In this document: positions 1 to 10,811 of the stretch, piece after piece | Layout: every line of letters starts with the position of its first letter | Numbering within the stretch: the first letter of the stretch is position 1 | Assembly (NCBI GenBank): GCA_034620365.1 | Contig: JAQGEQ010000187.1 | Location: forward strand, 1 to 64,000 | DNA: 64,000 nt | Origin: Pegea sp. RAD2-039 | Lineage: Eukaryota > Chordata > Thaliacea > Salpida > Salpidae | Direction of reading: 5' to 3' | The notes under the pieces: model-generated | Seen by the model: only the letters and a program-made list of their open reading frames with translations | Database searches by the model: none | What the model was told of the DNA's origin: nothing | Translations under genes and position numbers: made by a program

Positions 1-1545
1 TGACCACCATCTACAAGTCACTGATAACTTGTCTTACAAGCGAATCTTCTGTTTTGTGGTTTAAGGTGCTGCGGACTCGTTTGCTTCTAGCACCTTTATT
101 TGTAAAAACTCCTCTACCACCAGCTACAAGTCACTGATAACTTGTCTTCGAAACAAATCTTGTGTTTTGTGGTTGAAGGTGCTGCAGACTCGTTTTCTTC
201 TAGCACCTCATTTATAAAAACTCCTCGACCACCAGCTCCAAGTCACTGATAACATGTCTTGTAAACAAATCTTGTGTTTGGTGGTTGAAGGTGCTGCGGA
301 CTCGTTTGCGTCTAGCACTTTCATTTGTAAAAGCTTCTTGACCACTAACACCAAGTCACTGATAACATGTCTTGTAAACAAATCTTGTGTTTTGCGGTTG
401 AAGGTGCTGCGGACTCGTTTGCTTCCAGCACCTTCATTTCTAAAAACTCCTCGACCACCAGGACCAAGTAGCTGAGAACTTGTCTTGTAAACGAATCTTC
501 TGTTTTGTGGTTTAAGGTGCTGCGGACTCGTTTGCTTCCAGCACCTTCATTTATAAAAACTTCTTGACCACCATCTACAAGTCACTGATAACTTGTCTTA
601 CAAGCGAATCTTCTGTTTCGTGGTTTAAGGTGCTGCGGACTTGTTTGCTTCTAGCACCTTCATTTGTAAAAACTTCTTGACCACCAACACCAAGTCACTG
701 ATAACTTGTCTTGTAAGCAAATCTTCTGTTTTGTGTTTGAAGGTGCTGCGGACTCGTTTGCTTCTATCACCTCATTTATAAAAACTCCTCGACCACCAGC
801 TAAAAGTCACTGATAACATGTCTTGCGAACAAATCTTGTGATTAGTGGTTGAAGGTGCTGCAGACTTACTTGTTTCTAGCACCTTCATTTGTAAAAACTT
901 CTCGACCACCAGCTACAAGTCACTGATAACTTGTCTTGCGAACAAATCTTGTGATTATTGGTTGAAGGTGATGCAGACTTACTTGTTTCTAGCACCTTCA
1001 TTTGTAAAAACTCCTCGACCACCAGCTACATGTCGCTGATAACTTGTTTTACAAACAAATCTTGTGTTTGGTTGTCGAAGGTGCTGAAGACTCACTTGTT
1101 TCTAGCATCTTCATTTGTAAAAACTCCTCGACCACCAGCTACAAGTCGCTGATAACTTGTCTTTACAAACATATCTTGTGTTTTGTGGTTTAAGGCGCTA
1201 CGGACTCGTTTGCTTCTAGCACCTTCATTTGTAAGAACTCCTCGACCACCAGCTACAAGTCGCTGATAACTTGTCTTACAAACATATCTTGTGTTTGGTT
1301 GTCGAAGGTGCTGAAGACTCACTTGTTTTTAGCATCTTATTTGTAAAGACTCCTCGACCACCAGCTACAAGTCACTGATAACTTGTCTTGTAAACAAATC
1401 TTGTGTTTGGTGGCTGAAGGTGCTGTGGACTCGTTTGCTTCTAGCTCCTTTATTTGTGAAAACTCCTCGACCACCAGCTACAAGTCACTGATAACTTATC
1501 TTTTAAACAAATCTTGTGTTTGGTAGTTTAAGGTGCTGATGTAAT
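1..1545. repeat. 113-bp tandem satellite, about 13.5 copies
   Basis: The same block recurs every 113-114 bp from base 1 to about 1545, with scattered substitutions and small indels. Anchors are CACTGATAAC, CTCGACCACCAGC and AAGGTGCTGC. The array is cut by the left edge, so its true size is unknown. Because 113 is not a multiple of 3, the short open frames in it are by-products. Each unit carries two inverted repeats: AAGGTGCT...AGCACCTT (8-10 bp arms, about 17-nt loop) and ACAAGT...ACTTGT (6-bp arms, 8-nt loop). The first arms are preserved together in most units. Confidence 0.93.
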
Positions 1546-1697
1546 TACATGGTGTACAGCTTTCTTTTTAATTAATTTTTTAAATCAACTTTTTAGCGAT
1601 TTATCTATTTATGTTTTGTATTATTCTAAATTTTCTATTTTTTAAATAATTTTTTGTTTAAAGACCTCATCAAGCACGAGAGACATTAAAAGTTATC

Positions 1698-2019
1698 ATG
1701 GAGGTCCAAAAGAAGGAAATTCTTGAAGCAAGAACCAACCTCGCTGATGGGATCACAAAAGCTCAAGAAATGATCTCAAAATGTTTGAAAGAAATCTTTC
1801 AAAATGAAGATAAAGTAAGATTTTCAAATTTTTACAAAATTTTTCAAAATTTTAATTTTAAAATTTTATTTTTAGCTTTCTGTTGAAGTTATGAAGACTG
1901 AATCTACCTTGCTCCCAATTAAACAAGAATGTATTTCACCTGCTCCTCCTTTATCTACAAGATCAGATGTAGATTACATGTTAGACACTATGTGTAGTAT
2001 AAACGACAAACAAAAATAA
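1698..2019 (+). CDS. Small two-exon protein of unknown function (86 aa)
   Basis: Exons are 1698-1814 and 1876-2019, joined by a 61-nt intron (GTAAGA...TTTTAG) in phase 0. The product is 86 aa. Residues 1-39 are charged and probably form a coiled coil. The second half has a proline-containing stretch (ISPAPPLS) and an acidic end. An AATAAA overlaps the stop codon, which supports a genuine 3' end. The codon use and in-phase splice make it a credible gene, but I do not recognise the family; a small subunit of a larger complex is possible and unproven. It lies directly after the satellite array. Confidence 0.6.
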
Positions 2020-2341
2020 ATCTGTTTGTATTTTCATTTTTTCAACTTGTTTTTTTCCGAGTCGATTTATTAAAATGACACATTTGTAAAAAGCCAAATT
2101 GTATATATATATATGAGTACACAGTTTTTTTATACCTTTAAAATCTAATCAAAACTAAAAAATATTTACAATTTCTAATTTAAAGTTAAAACGTCAATTA
2201 AAACATTCAACTTTTTAGCAGTGGGTTCAAGTTGCCTCTTTTTTTCTTGTCAAAATAGTTTTTTAGATTTCTTTTAAGGTTTTATCTGCAAAGAAACCAT
2301 TTTATTCCAATTTCATATCTTCAATTTCTCTAAAAAGTCAA
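2020..2341. other. Intergenic, convergent gene ends
   Basis: A+T-rich DNA between two convergent 3' ends. It contains a short (TA)n run near 2105. No coding signal is seen. Confidence 0.6.
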
Positions 2342-4530
2342 CTACAACCCACCTGACTTAATAGATGTAGCTTGCAGATAGAATTTATTCCAATCTCTAT
2401 CAGCTCTTTGATTCAGTAACCTATTTAATTTGTCATTAACTGATCTATCAAAGTATTCTTCTTTATAAACTGTCTTCTCTTTGATATTATTTTGATTGAT
2501 TACATGTTGTTTAATCACAGTAGGTACTGCAAACAAAAGAAAATCAACAGCTGATAGTTTAATTGATTTTTAGTTTTAGGAAAAGTAATTATCTTACCGA
2601 TACCAACAGCTGGCTTCACATAAAGTTTATTGCAATCGTATCTGGAAGTTGAGAGTTTATGTGATGAATGTTGGACTGGAGTTTGATAAGTTCTTCTGCA
2701 GGATGTATCTGCAGGTCTTGGGACTTGATCTCTCCAATCTACTGGGGCTCCAATAGCATCTTTCATTTGATATCCTAAAAATTTGTAGATTTTTTACAGA
2801 AATTAAACCAAAGTTTCTTTTCTCCTAAAAATGTTAATTGAAAGAAACATTCTGATTTTAACCTTTATTTGACCTTTTTCTTGTTTCATTTAGTCATTAA
2901 CAAAAGAGTTTTTATAAAAAACTTTTGTTTGTTTTTATTGGAAACCTTTATCGGTGAATTAAGAAGATTATTTGGTTCTTTTCAATGATGTAACAAAAGT
3001 TAAACAAACTTCCAACATTATATTAGCGCTGTCAAGGTCATTTTGAAGAAATTAATTTCAAATCATAAAATTTTGAATTTAAAAAATCAGATTAGTTTAA
3101 CCTTGAGGTATTCCTAAAAAGTCCTGATCATATGTAGATCGGAAATTATCCCGAACAATCTCATCCAAGACATCATCTGTTAGCTTTCGATAATTTCTAT
3201 TAGCAGCTGGAGCTCCACAATCTTCAGATGAAGATTCACGTTTATTACAATACCTCCAAATCATAAAAGCCTAAAAAACTCATTCTTAGCAACCACCGAA
3301 AAAATTGGCATCAATAAATACTTGATCTGGGTGGGGGTTATTACTCCTAGATCCAGAACTTGTTCCACTTCGAATAGGTTCACTTTTTTCTCCTTTTTTG
3401 ATCCCATATTCATCATCAAAATGAGTTCTCCCAACTGCTCCAGATAGCTCATATGTTGATCCGTATCCTTTTGATGTCTTCGGTCTATTTGCAATGGATG
3501 ATTTATCTCCTAAGGGGTGCTGCCCGTAATTGATATCATAGGAGGTAGTGTAAGGATTCATCAAATGATTCTCTGCATAAGAAGATTGAAATCTTTAAGA
3601 TCACGTGACTTTCTACTTACCAATCGCTGCCATGGCGGATTTGGGGCGTAAAGTGCCCTTGTAGTCGGATGCTCGATTTATAGTTAGCACTTTATCTTCG
3701 TCTTCAATGATTCTTGGTTTTGGAAGATTTAATGATCTTCTTTTAGAAGAGTGTGATCTTTCGCTCGGAGGTTTTGATCTTATTGTTCTTCCTTCGATCT
3801 TCAGTCCCGTAAGATTTTGGGATCTACTTTCTGGCGGGAGTTGGAGTCTTTTTGTCCAATAAGACCAGTTTTTAGATGAGGATGTAGTTCGAGGTCTTCT
3901 CGGAGGAAAGCAAAGATCTTGGGAGTTTGGTTTAGTTGGGGAAGATGGAAATTGCGCGAGAAGTTTTTGAGTATGATGATGATGAGATTGGTCACGTGGT
4001 TGTTGGGAGTACCACTTTAAAATGGTTTTGAAATCTTCTTTCAATTCTCCTCCGGTTTCATTGAAGAGCTGAAAAAGATTTAAATTTGAAATAATTAATT
4101 GTGGATTTTTTGTAATTAAATTTTGTATTTTTTTAAATAAATTTGTTTTAAAATAAACCAAATATTAAGATTTCTGTTTTAACAAAGAATGTAAGAAGGT
4201 AAACAAATACAAAGACAATCAAATATTTATTATCTGTTTTCAACTTATTCTATTTACAAATTTTTTCGATTGAAATTATATCTTTTAAAACGATGAAAAA
4301 ATGTATTTTATTTCAAAAAAAAATTGCTGCAATAAATTTACAAAATAAATCGCAATAAGATACAATAAGATTAAAAACGTAAAAAAAGCGAAATAACAAT
4401 ATATTTTAAACCAAAAAAACGCCAAATTAGTCACCTTGGGGCTTCCCTTGCAAGTCATAACAGCAGAATACGGGGGAATACCCCAAGTATTCCAACTATT
4501 ACGTTGATTTTTGTTTAGTAGGTTTGTCAT
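2342..4530 (-). CDS. SAXO5/PPP1R32-like axonemal protein (441 aa)
   Basis: Minus-strand exons are 4435-4530, 3621-4068, 3322-3572, 3102-3270, 2598-2774 and 2342-2526. All phases agree and give 441 codons plus TAG. The N-terminal half is basic and Ser/Pro-rich with an HHHH run. Three segments, in order, resemble human PPP1R32 (stabilizer of axonemal microtubules 5) as I recall it: YTTSYDINYG (about residue 189), TSKGYG (214) with HFD (232), and STYDQDF...IPQG (310-322). The family is a ciliary microtubule-associated protein. The match rests on short motifs and their order, so the assignment is tentative. The exon 3/4 junction uses GTATTT after GATCAA; reading through it meets a stop after 9 residues. 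The first intron (366 nt) is longer than the others. Confidence 0.6.
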
Positions 4531-5490
4531 CGCTAATTAAAAGCTATTAGAAACCACTATCTGTTATAAACTAACATTCTACCAACTTTAAAAAGTTGTT
4601 TTAGCCCTAATTACTAGCTATAAAATAATCAATAAAACTCAATGAAGTAACCGACAATAATTTCGACAATTATTTTGAACTTTAAAATCGATTGGTTATT
4701 GTCTTACAAAACATTCTATGCAAACAAAATTTATGTTTATAAGATAAAATTAACTTTCAAATTAATTTAAATAAGTTATTTTACTTTAATAATTAACTTT
4801 AAGTTTAACAAACATAACTTTATTAATTCTGAATCTGTCAAAAAAATAAAAAAGCCAGTTTTTACAAATTTTTCCTTATAATTCCATTTATTTGTCACTA
4901 TTAGCAACTCTAACCTAAATATCTCGAATTTAATATTTCTTTTTCGTAATCTCAACAACAATTTGGTCTAAAGAAATCGAAATACTTATTTACTGAGCTT
5001 ACTAAACCCTGTTATAAATAATAGTAATACCAGTTCACAACAAAAGCCTTTTTATTCCTTTTACAGCCCCTAAAACCAACACACATTGTAATGATTATGC
5101 CCTTTTACTATCTTTGTTATTAACCAGGATAAAAGTTATTTTAACAAAGAGTTTTGTTAAGAACTTGAATTTATAAGAATCTATCAAACTGTCTTTATTT
5201 CTCATTAAAAGTAAACTTTGAACCTTTAAAAAAAGTATCAATTTTGTGTTTACTTTATCTTTTTGTAATTAAACTTTTTTTGCAGCTGATATATTGATTA
5301 AAAAATCACATGACCGCTTAACTATCTCTGATTGGTTAATTTTAATCAAATTAAACTGTTCAACTGTAATTTAACGATTTATTTTTCTTGGCTGTACAAG
5401 TTTCTATAAAATTTTTGTTCAAATGAACTATTTTAAGTCATAAAATCGGTAAGTTACGTTAAACATCTTAAGTGTAAGCGAGAAGGTTTG

Positions 5491-5551
5491 GTTTCTATGC
5501 AACGCAGACGCTTATTAGCGACAGTAGTGGTTACGACAGCGCCACCAAGCG
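5491..5551. promoter_or_regulatory. Tripartite module with CTCF-like core (copy 1)
   Basis: In a region otherwise almost devoid of G and C, this patch has ATGCAACGCAG (5497-5507), GTGGTT (5527-5532) and GCGCCACCAAGCG (5539-5551). The same three blocks in the same order occur at 19714-19775. The reverse complement of the last block, CGCTTGGTGGCGC, resembles the animal CTCF core (AGRKGGCR), with one mismatch at the conserved A. GTTTCTATGCAAC at 5491-5503 is one base short of an RFX X-box. Confidence 0.35.
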
Positions 5552-8500
5552 ATAGGAAATTTTGACATTTATTTGTAGTTCTAAAGTTAAGAAATTAAAA
5601 TGGGTTTTTCATCCATTTCAATTGAAAAAAAGACAAAAAATTCAAATTGAATGTTGAATATGACATTATGAAAAAGAATAAAGTTATTTTATTGTTTACA
5701 TATTGAAGATTACTTCAAAAAATAATATTTCTCAATTTCAAACAAAATGTTGAATGATAAAAACCTTAATTAGTAAAATATATTTTTATGTTAATTTCTC
5801 TAATCGCTAATTAGTTTGCTTTTATTTTAATTGCGATATAATTTCCTATACCTTTATTCAAGATAATCACAATTTATTAATATTTAAGTATCAGACACAT
5901 AATAAAATTCATCATAAGTACTCTTAATGAATTGCAAAAGTATTTCGAGCTGTTTAAGCTTTCAAAATTTATTGATTAATTAATTATTTAAATCATTTTT
6001 AAAAACTAAATAATTTAAAATTGAACTGAAGTACTCTCAGCAAAATTTATTTCCTAAAAATATTCAAAAAAACATTTGAATTCAGAAATATGTTCAAAGA
6101 CAAACAAATATAAGTTGAAATGTCAACTTGGAAAAGTTTAGATTATTTACTTAATATTATATATCGAATAGATATTATTCACAAAAAAATAAATTCAGAA
6201 AAAAGTTAACTTACCTTTTAATTTTTCAGAATTTTGTTTTAGAAGTAAAATTCAATTTTGTTTCCTACAAAAAAATATATTAATGAAAGGTTAATTTCAA
6301 ACTAAAGTTTCGTTTTTAGAAAAACTATTTAACAATAAGTTTAAATAATAGTTTGAAACGAATGAAAGTTACTTATAAAATATTTATGTCAAGACTTAAG
6401 AATTTATAGCTAAATTGAAAGCTCTTAAAATTATTTAATATCATAAAAAAAGTTTAACAAACAACATTTTTGCTAATAAAGTATTTATGGCTCAATATGC
6501 TATAAAATTTTATTACACAAATTATTATAGTTTCTTTTCAATTTTAGCTTTATTTTTGTTTACTTATGTCATTTCAGAAAAACTCATTCTAGAGATTATC
6601 ACAAACACCAATTAAACGATTTTATTAGAGTAATATAGTTACACGATTTAATAAACCTATTTCTAATTAAAAATAATTATAAAAGTCATAATACTACTTA
6701 ATAAAATTATATATTCCATAATTTAAATATTTTAGCTAAATAACAGACTATAGTTATTATAGTATATTAATTTGATAAAGAATTTGAATATTTACGAATA
6801 CGTTTTTTATATTTTAGTATAGCTATTTAGGGATTAAAAGATATAATAAATTATTTAAGTAGATAATGAAGCAAAACTAGGTGAAAGTTGAAATACACAA
6901 AAGTCAAGAGAAAGTTTATTTCTCATCAATAAAGATAAGAAAATAATAAATTGTCTTCTATTTTATTGCTTAATAATATCAATTAATTTTTTGAATTATA
7001 ATTTAAGTGTTTTTTCTTAATTTAAATTCAATTATGCATTTATGAAAATAATAATAATGAAATATTCTTACAAATGCGTTTAATCAAATAACTTAAAAAA
7101 TTAGTTTCTTGCTGAAACTAAAAGCTCTTTTCTTAAAAAAAATTTTTTTTATTGCTGATGAAAAATACTGAACAAACTTAAAAAAATTAAAAGCAATTTA
7201 TCCATAATATTATTAACTTAAAAGTAATAACACAAACATCTGTATATTTTAAGACTGTATTCTTTAAATGTCAGCTAATATATAGACTGAATTTTCCATT
7301 ATTTTCTTATTAAAATATTTCAGACGATTATCTTTTTTAGTAAACATCAAGTAGTCCCCACACGCGTTGAAATACCTTCAAATATTTATTTTCAACATTT
7401 CTTATCATACTAAAGTATTTCAATTTTCTATTACCTTATAAATTTTAATATACTATAAAGCCAACTTTAAAAAAACTTAAAACTTTGTTAAAGAACTCAT
7501 TTTAATTTCTAATTAAATTTTTAAAGGAGACTATATACCTTCAATAATTAACTAGTTTTATTGCTTTTATCTATTTTAAAAAGCTGTTTTATACAGTTTA
7601 ATTATTTCTTAATGACCAAAAATATATTATGACTGCTGTTTAAAATTACTTAATCTCTATAAAATCGAGATTAAATAAAAACTTTTCTTATATAGTAGTT
7701 GGAGCTTTTACTAATAACAAGTAAATTTACATTTTTTGATTCAAGGTTATGTATTAATAATAAAGATATTATATACAAAAGTATGTAGTACAATAAAGAT
7801 TTAAATAAAACCACATTTCCTATACTGTTGTTTTGCTTTATATATCAAGTAAAAGACGTTTTGCCATTAAATACTTAAGCTAAAAGAAACATTGTTTACT
7901 GACAATAGAAGGTTTTTGCACACCTTAAAATAGGCTATAAATAAACACAATAATAATACTTCAACAAAAAAACAAATATATATGTTGCTAAAATTATATA
8001 GGTTGTTATTCTTTTTGATTTATTTGTTTGTTTTATATAAAACATATTTGGAACATTGTTTTTAAATATGTAGAATCATGTATTACCATCTTTACTTAGA
8101 AAAACTGTAATTTATATAAGGTCATGTAAACTATTTTGAAGTATTTGCAAAATTTGAGGACGTAGTAAAACACTTGAGAAGCCCTTTTAGACTAGTGCTT
8201 TAACCAATGTTTTTTTAAAATCATTTTAGTTTAGGCTGTAAGTAGTACTTAAGATGTTTGCTATTAGAATTAATTTCTAAAATAGTTTTTTTAGAAAATA
8301 CTTCAAGCAGAAAAACTCTTAAACAAACAAAGATAAACAATGAGTTGTAGAATATAAGCACCTTTTTCAACTTGATTAAAACATTAATTTTTTTAAAATT
8401 ACTTTGTCGTATATTTTAAAAATAAATGAGAAGTTGAAACTGATTATTCCTATTATAGTTTCATAATTTTTATTAAAATAATCATAAAAAAACAGAGTTT

Positions 8501-9465
8501 TGTCCGAAGTTTTAATTTCTGCAAAATAATATTTCTACTTTAATAAATAATGTATTAATAGTTTTGCTTTAAATTTTTTATTGAAAATAAATTGTTTTTA
8601 AACAAATCTTAATATGAAATTTATTTTAAAAATATGTATACTTTTAATCAGAGTAATTTTTGTTATAATTAAAATATTTTTGATTATAATTGAACTTTTG
8701 ATTGAGTAGTCATTTTGTTGTCACAAAAATACTAAATTTACATTAAAATGAATTTCTAATTCTTTATAATTATGATAAGACGGAAAATTATCTCAGTTTG
8801 TTTTTCTAATCGATAATTTGATTTAAATAATAATTCTTTTAATGTTTTAAAAAAGTTTGATAGTAATATAATTCTATAATAAATTTATAAGATTACGGAT
8901 GATTGTTTTATTTTTAAATCTTTTTAAGTTAAATTATTCTGTTTCATTACAAAACCGTAATGCATACTTATTTTATTTAAATTTTTAGAAGCAAACTCGC
9001 TTTGATTTAAACTATAATATTTTGTAATTCATTTGTTGCAATCAGTTAAAAATAAATTACTCAGTTACAAAAATTTTAATAAATAATTAAATAAAAATGT
9101 TTTATAAAAGATTTCAGACTAACATGACATAAATTAATTTAAATAAATTAAATTTGACAATAACAATAATTTCAATTTTTTAAAATGAGAAACCCTGTTT
9201 ATAACGAATTTTTTAAATTTAACTTACAAGTACTTAAACAATACTATGATAAGTATTAAATTTTTTTCATATAAAATAAATTATATTTGTATAATTTTCA
9301 TTTACACTATCTGTTAGTTGTTTAATCAAATTAAGATCCGGAATAAAATATTCATAAGTTTTTTAGAAACCTTATAAAAGAATTCTTAAACATACTTCAA
9401 ATATTACCGTTAAATTATTATTGAAATTCATTTAAAAGTTACAGTTTGAACGCTGCAATATCTTC

Positions 9466-9678
9466 CTATTTGCTAGTATCGATGTTAAGCAATAACATAT
9501 TGCGCTTGCATATATCTTTAAAACGAAGACAAGGACGGCCAATGTTACGTTTGTCTGTTGAGAACTCTTTATACAAAATCCATTCGCATTCTATTAGATG
9601 TATTTGAGGCTTAAAATTAAAACAGTATTTTAGGAGATTGTTTTCAGAGCTTACGACTAAATATTTAACTTTTATCAA
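9466..9678 (-). pseudogene. LINE-type retrotransposon relic
   Basis: The minus-strand frame includes ECEWILYKEF then IGRPCLRFKDICKRNM and LNID. This matches the ILYGEL...GRPxLRFKDxCKRDxKxLxID signature found downstream of the reverse transcriptase domain in many invertebrate non-LTR retrotransposons. Only this fragment is recognisable; no RT domain lies next to it. It is an old remnant inside intergenic DNA. Confidence 0.55.
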
Positions 9679-10811
9679 AACTTTGTGAACTTTTATTTAA
9701 AACTCACAGTAAGTTACTTAAAAAATAAAATCAAGAAAAAAAATTGAATGGAATTCAATCATATCTTTACAAGAATATAAGTTACTCTGCCGAAAGAAAT
9801 GTTTGATATAAGTTTTTAAATGATTTTATTACATATAAAGGATTGTTTTTATTTTTTTTTTGGATTTTACAAATTTATAACTGAAAGTAATAAATTTTTT
9901 AGAAAAAAGAAAATAACCGCTAGAATTAAGAATTTTTTGAGAAATACAATTTCACGTTCAAAACAATTCAGAAATATTTACTAGTTTTGTAAATACATTT
10001 TTACTTTGTGTATATCTCATTTTATTGATTTGTTTTTATATTTTCGATAATTTCTGTTGTATTTCATTTAAAAAATAGTAAAAAGTAGTCGATTTAATTG
10101 ATTTGAAATTGCATGGATAAACAGTTTTTATTTTTATTGAATTTTTTGTTAATATCAGATTAGATATCTAAAAAAGTTTGTATAAAAATGTTTACAGTAT
10201 GAATAGTTTCTAAAAGAAAAGTTATTTACAATTTTGTTTCTTATTTGTACTTTATTTGTTCACAAAATTAATAGATTTATCTTTAATAATTAAACAAATT
10301 TAGTATTTTCATAATTTTTGAAAATTTTGTAGATTTTTTTGTTCAAATATTTTTTTTATTTTTTTATCGATATATTTATCTATATATATAGATATTTTTA
10401 TCAAAGTTTGGGTAGTAGAATTAGTTTTTTAAAATTTACTTTTGCATTATTTAGGTTACATATACCTCGAAATTCTTTAATTATGATTATTTATTTTATT
10501 ATTCAAAAATGTGATATTTATTAAAATAAAATGTTTAAATAAACATTTTATTATACTTTATTCAATTATACTTTTGATATATTCTTATTTTTTATCATAC
10601 ATTTGTTGAAATATCGTAATTTAAACTTTTAATTTTTTGTATTCACTCTAACTGTTGTAAGATTACATTTAAATTTAATTTGTTAAATTAAATACTGGTA
10701 TATTGTTTTAATGTTACTAGTGATTACAATTGTATTTCAAATCATTATTTACTAACATCTATTTTAATGTCTTTTATACACAGGTTATGTTAATTTATTG
10801 AAATAAAAATC

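Larger units (their letters stand above)
4531..10811. other. Long A+T-rich intergenic region
   Basis: This 6.3-kb stretch has very low G+C and no convincing exon. Open frames are short and biased to Phe/Lys/Ile/Asn codons. Exceptions are the G+C-richer patch at 5461-5575 and the retrotransposon relic near 9.5 kb, listed separately. An acceptor-like TATACACAG at 10776-10784 just upstream of IFT80 could end a 5' UTR intron. Confidence 0.6.

Noticed and set aside
254-1322. Open frames in the satellite (…KTPRPPATSR)
   Set aside because: They follow from the 113-bp repeat in shifting frames; no splice sites or non-repeat sequence support a protein.
1-1545. CACTGATAAC in the satellite as part of a hammerhead ribozyme
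   Set aside because: The core would need CTGANGA and a following GAAA; the units read CTGATAA and lack GAAA, so no catalytic fold is supported.
10339-10524. 61-codon frame upstream of IFT80
   Set aside because: Composition is Phe/Ile/Tyr-rich as expected of A+T-rich DNA; no splice or homology support.
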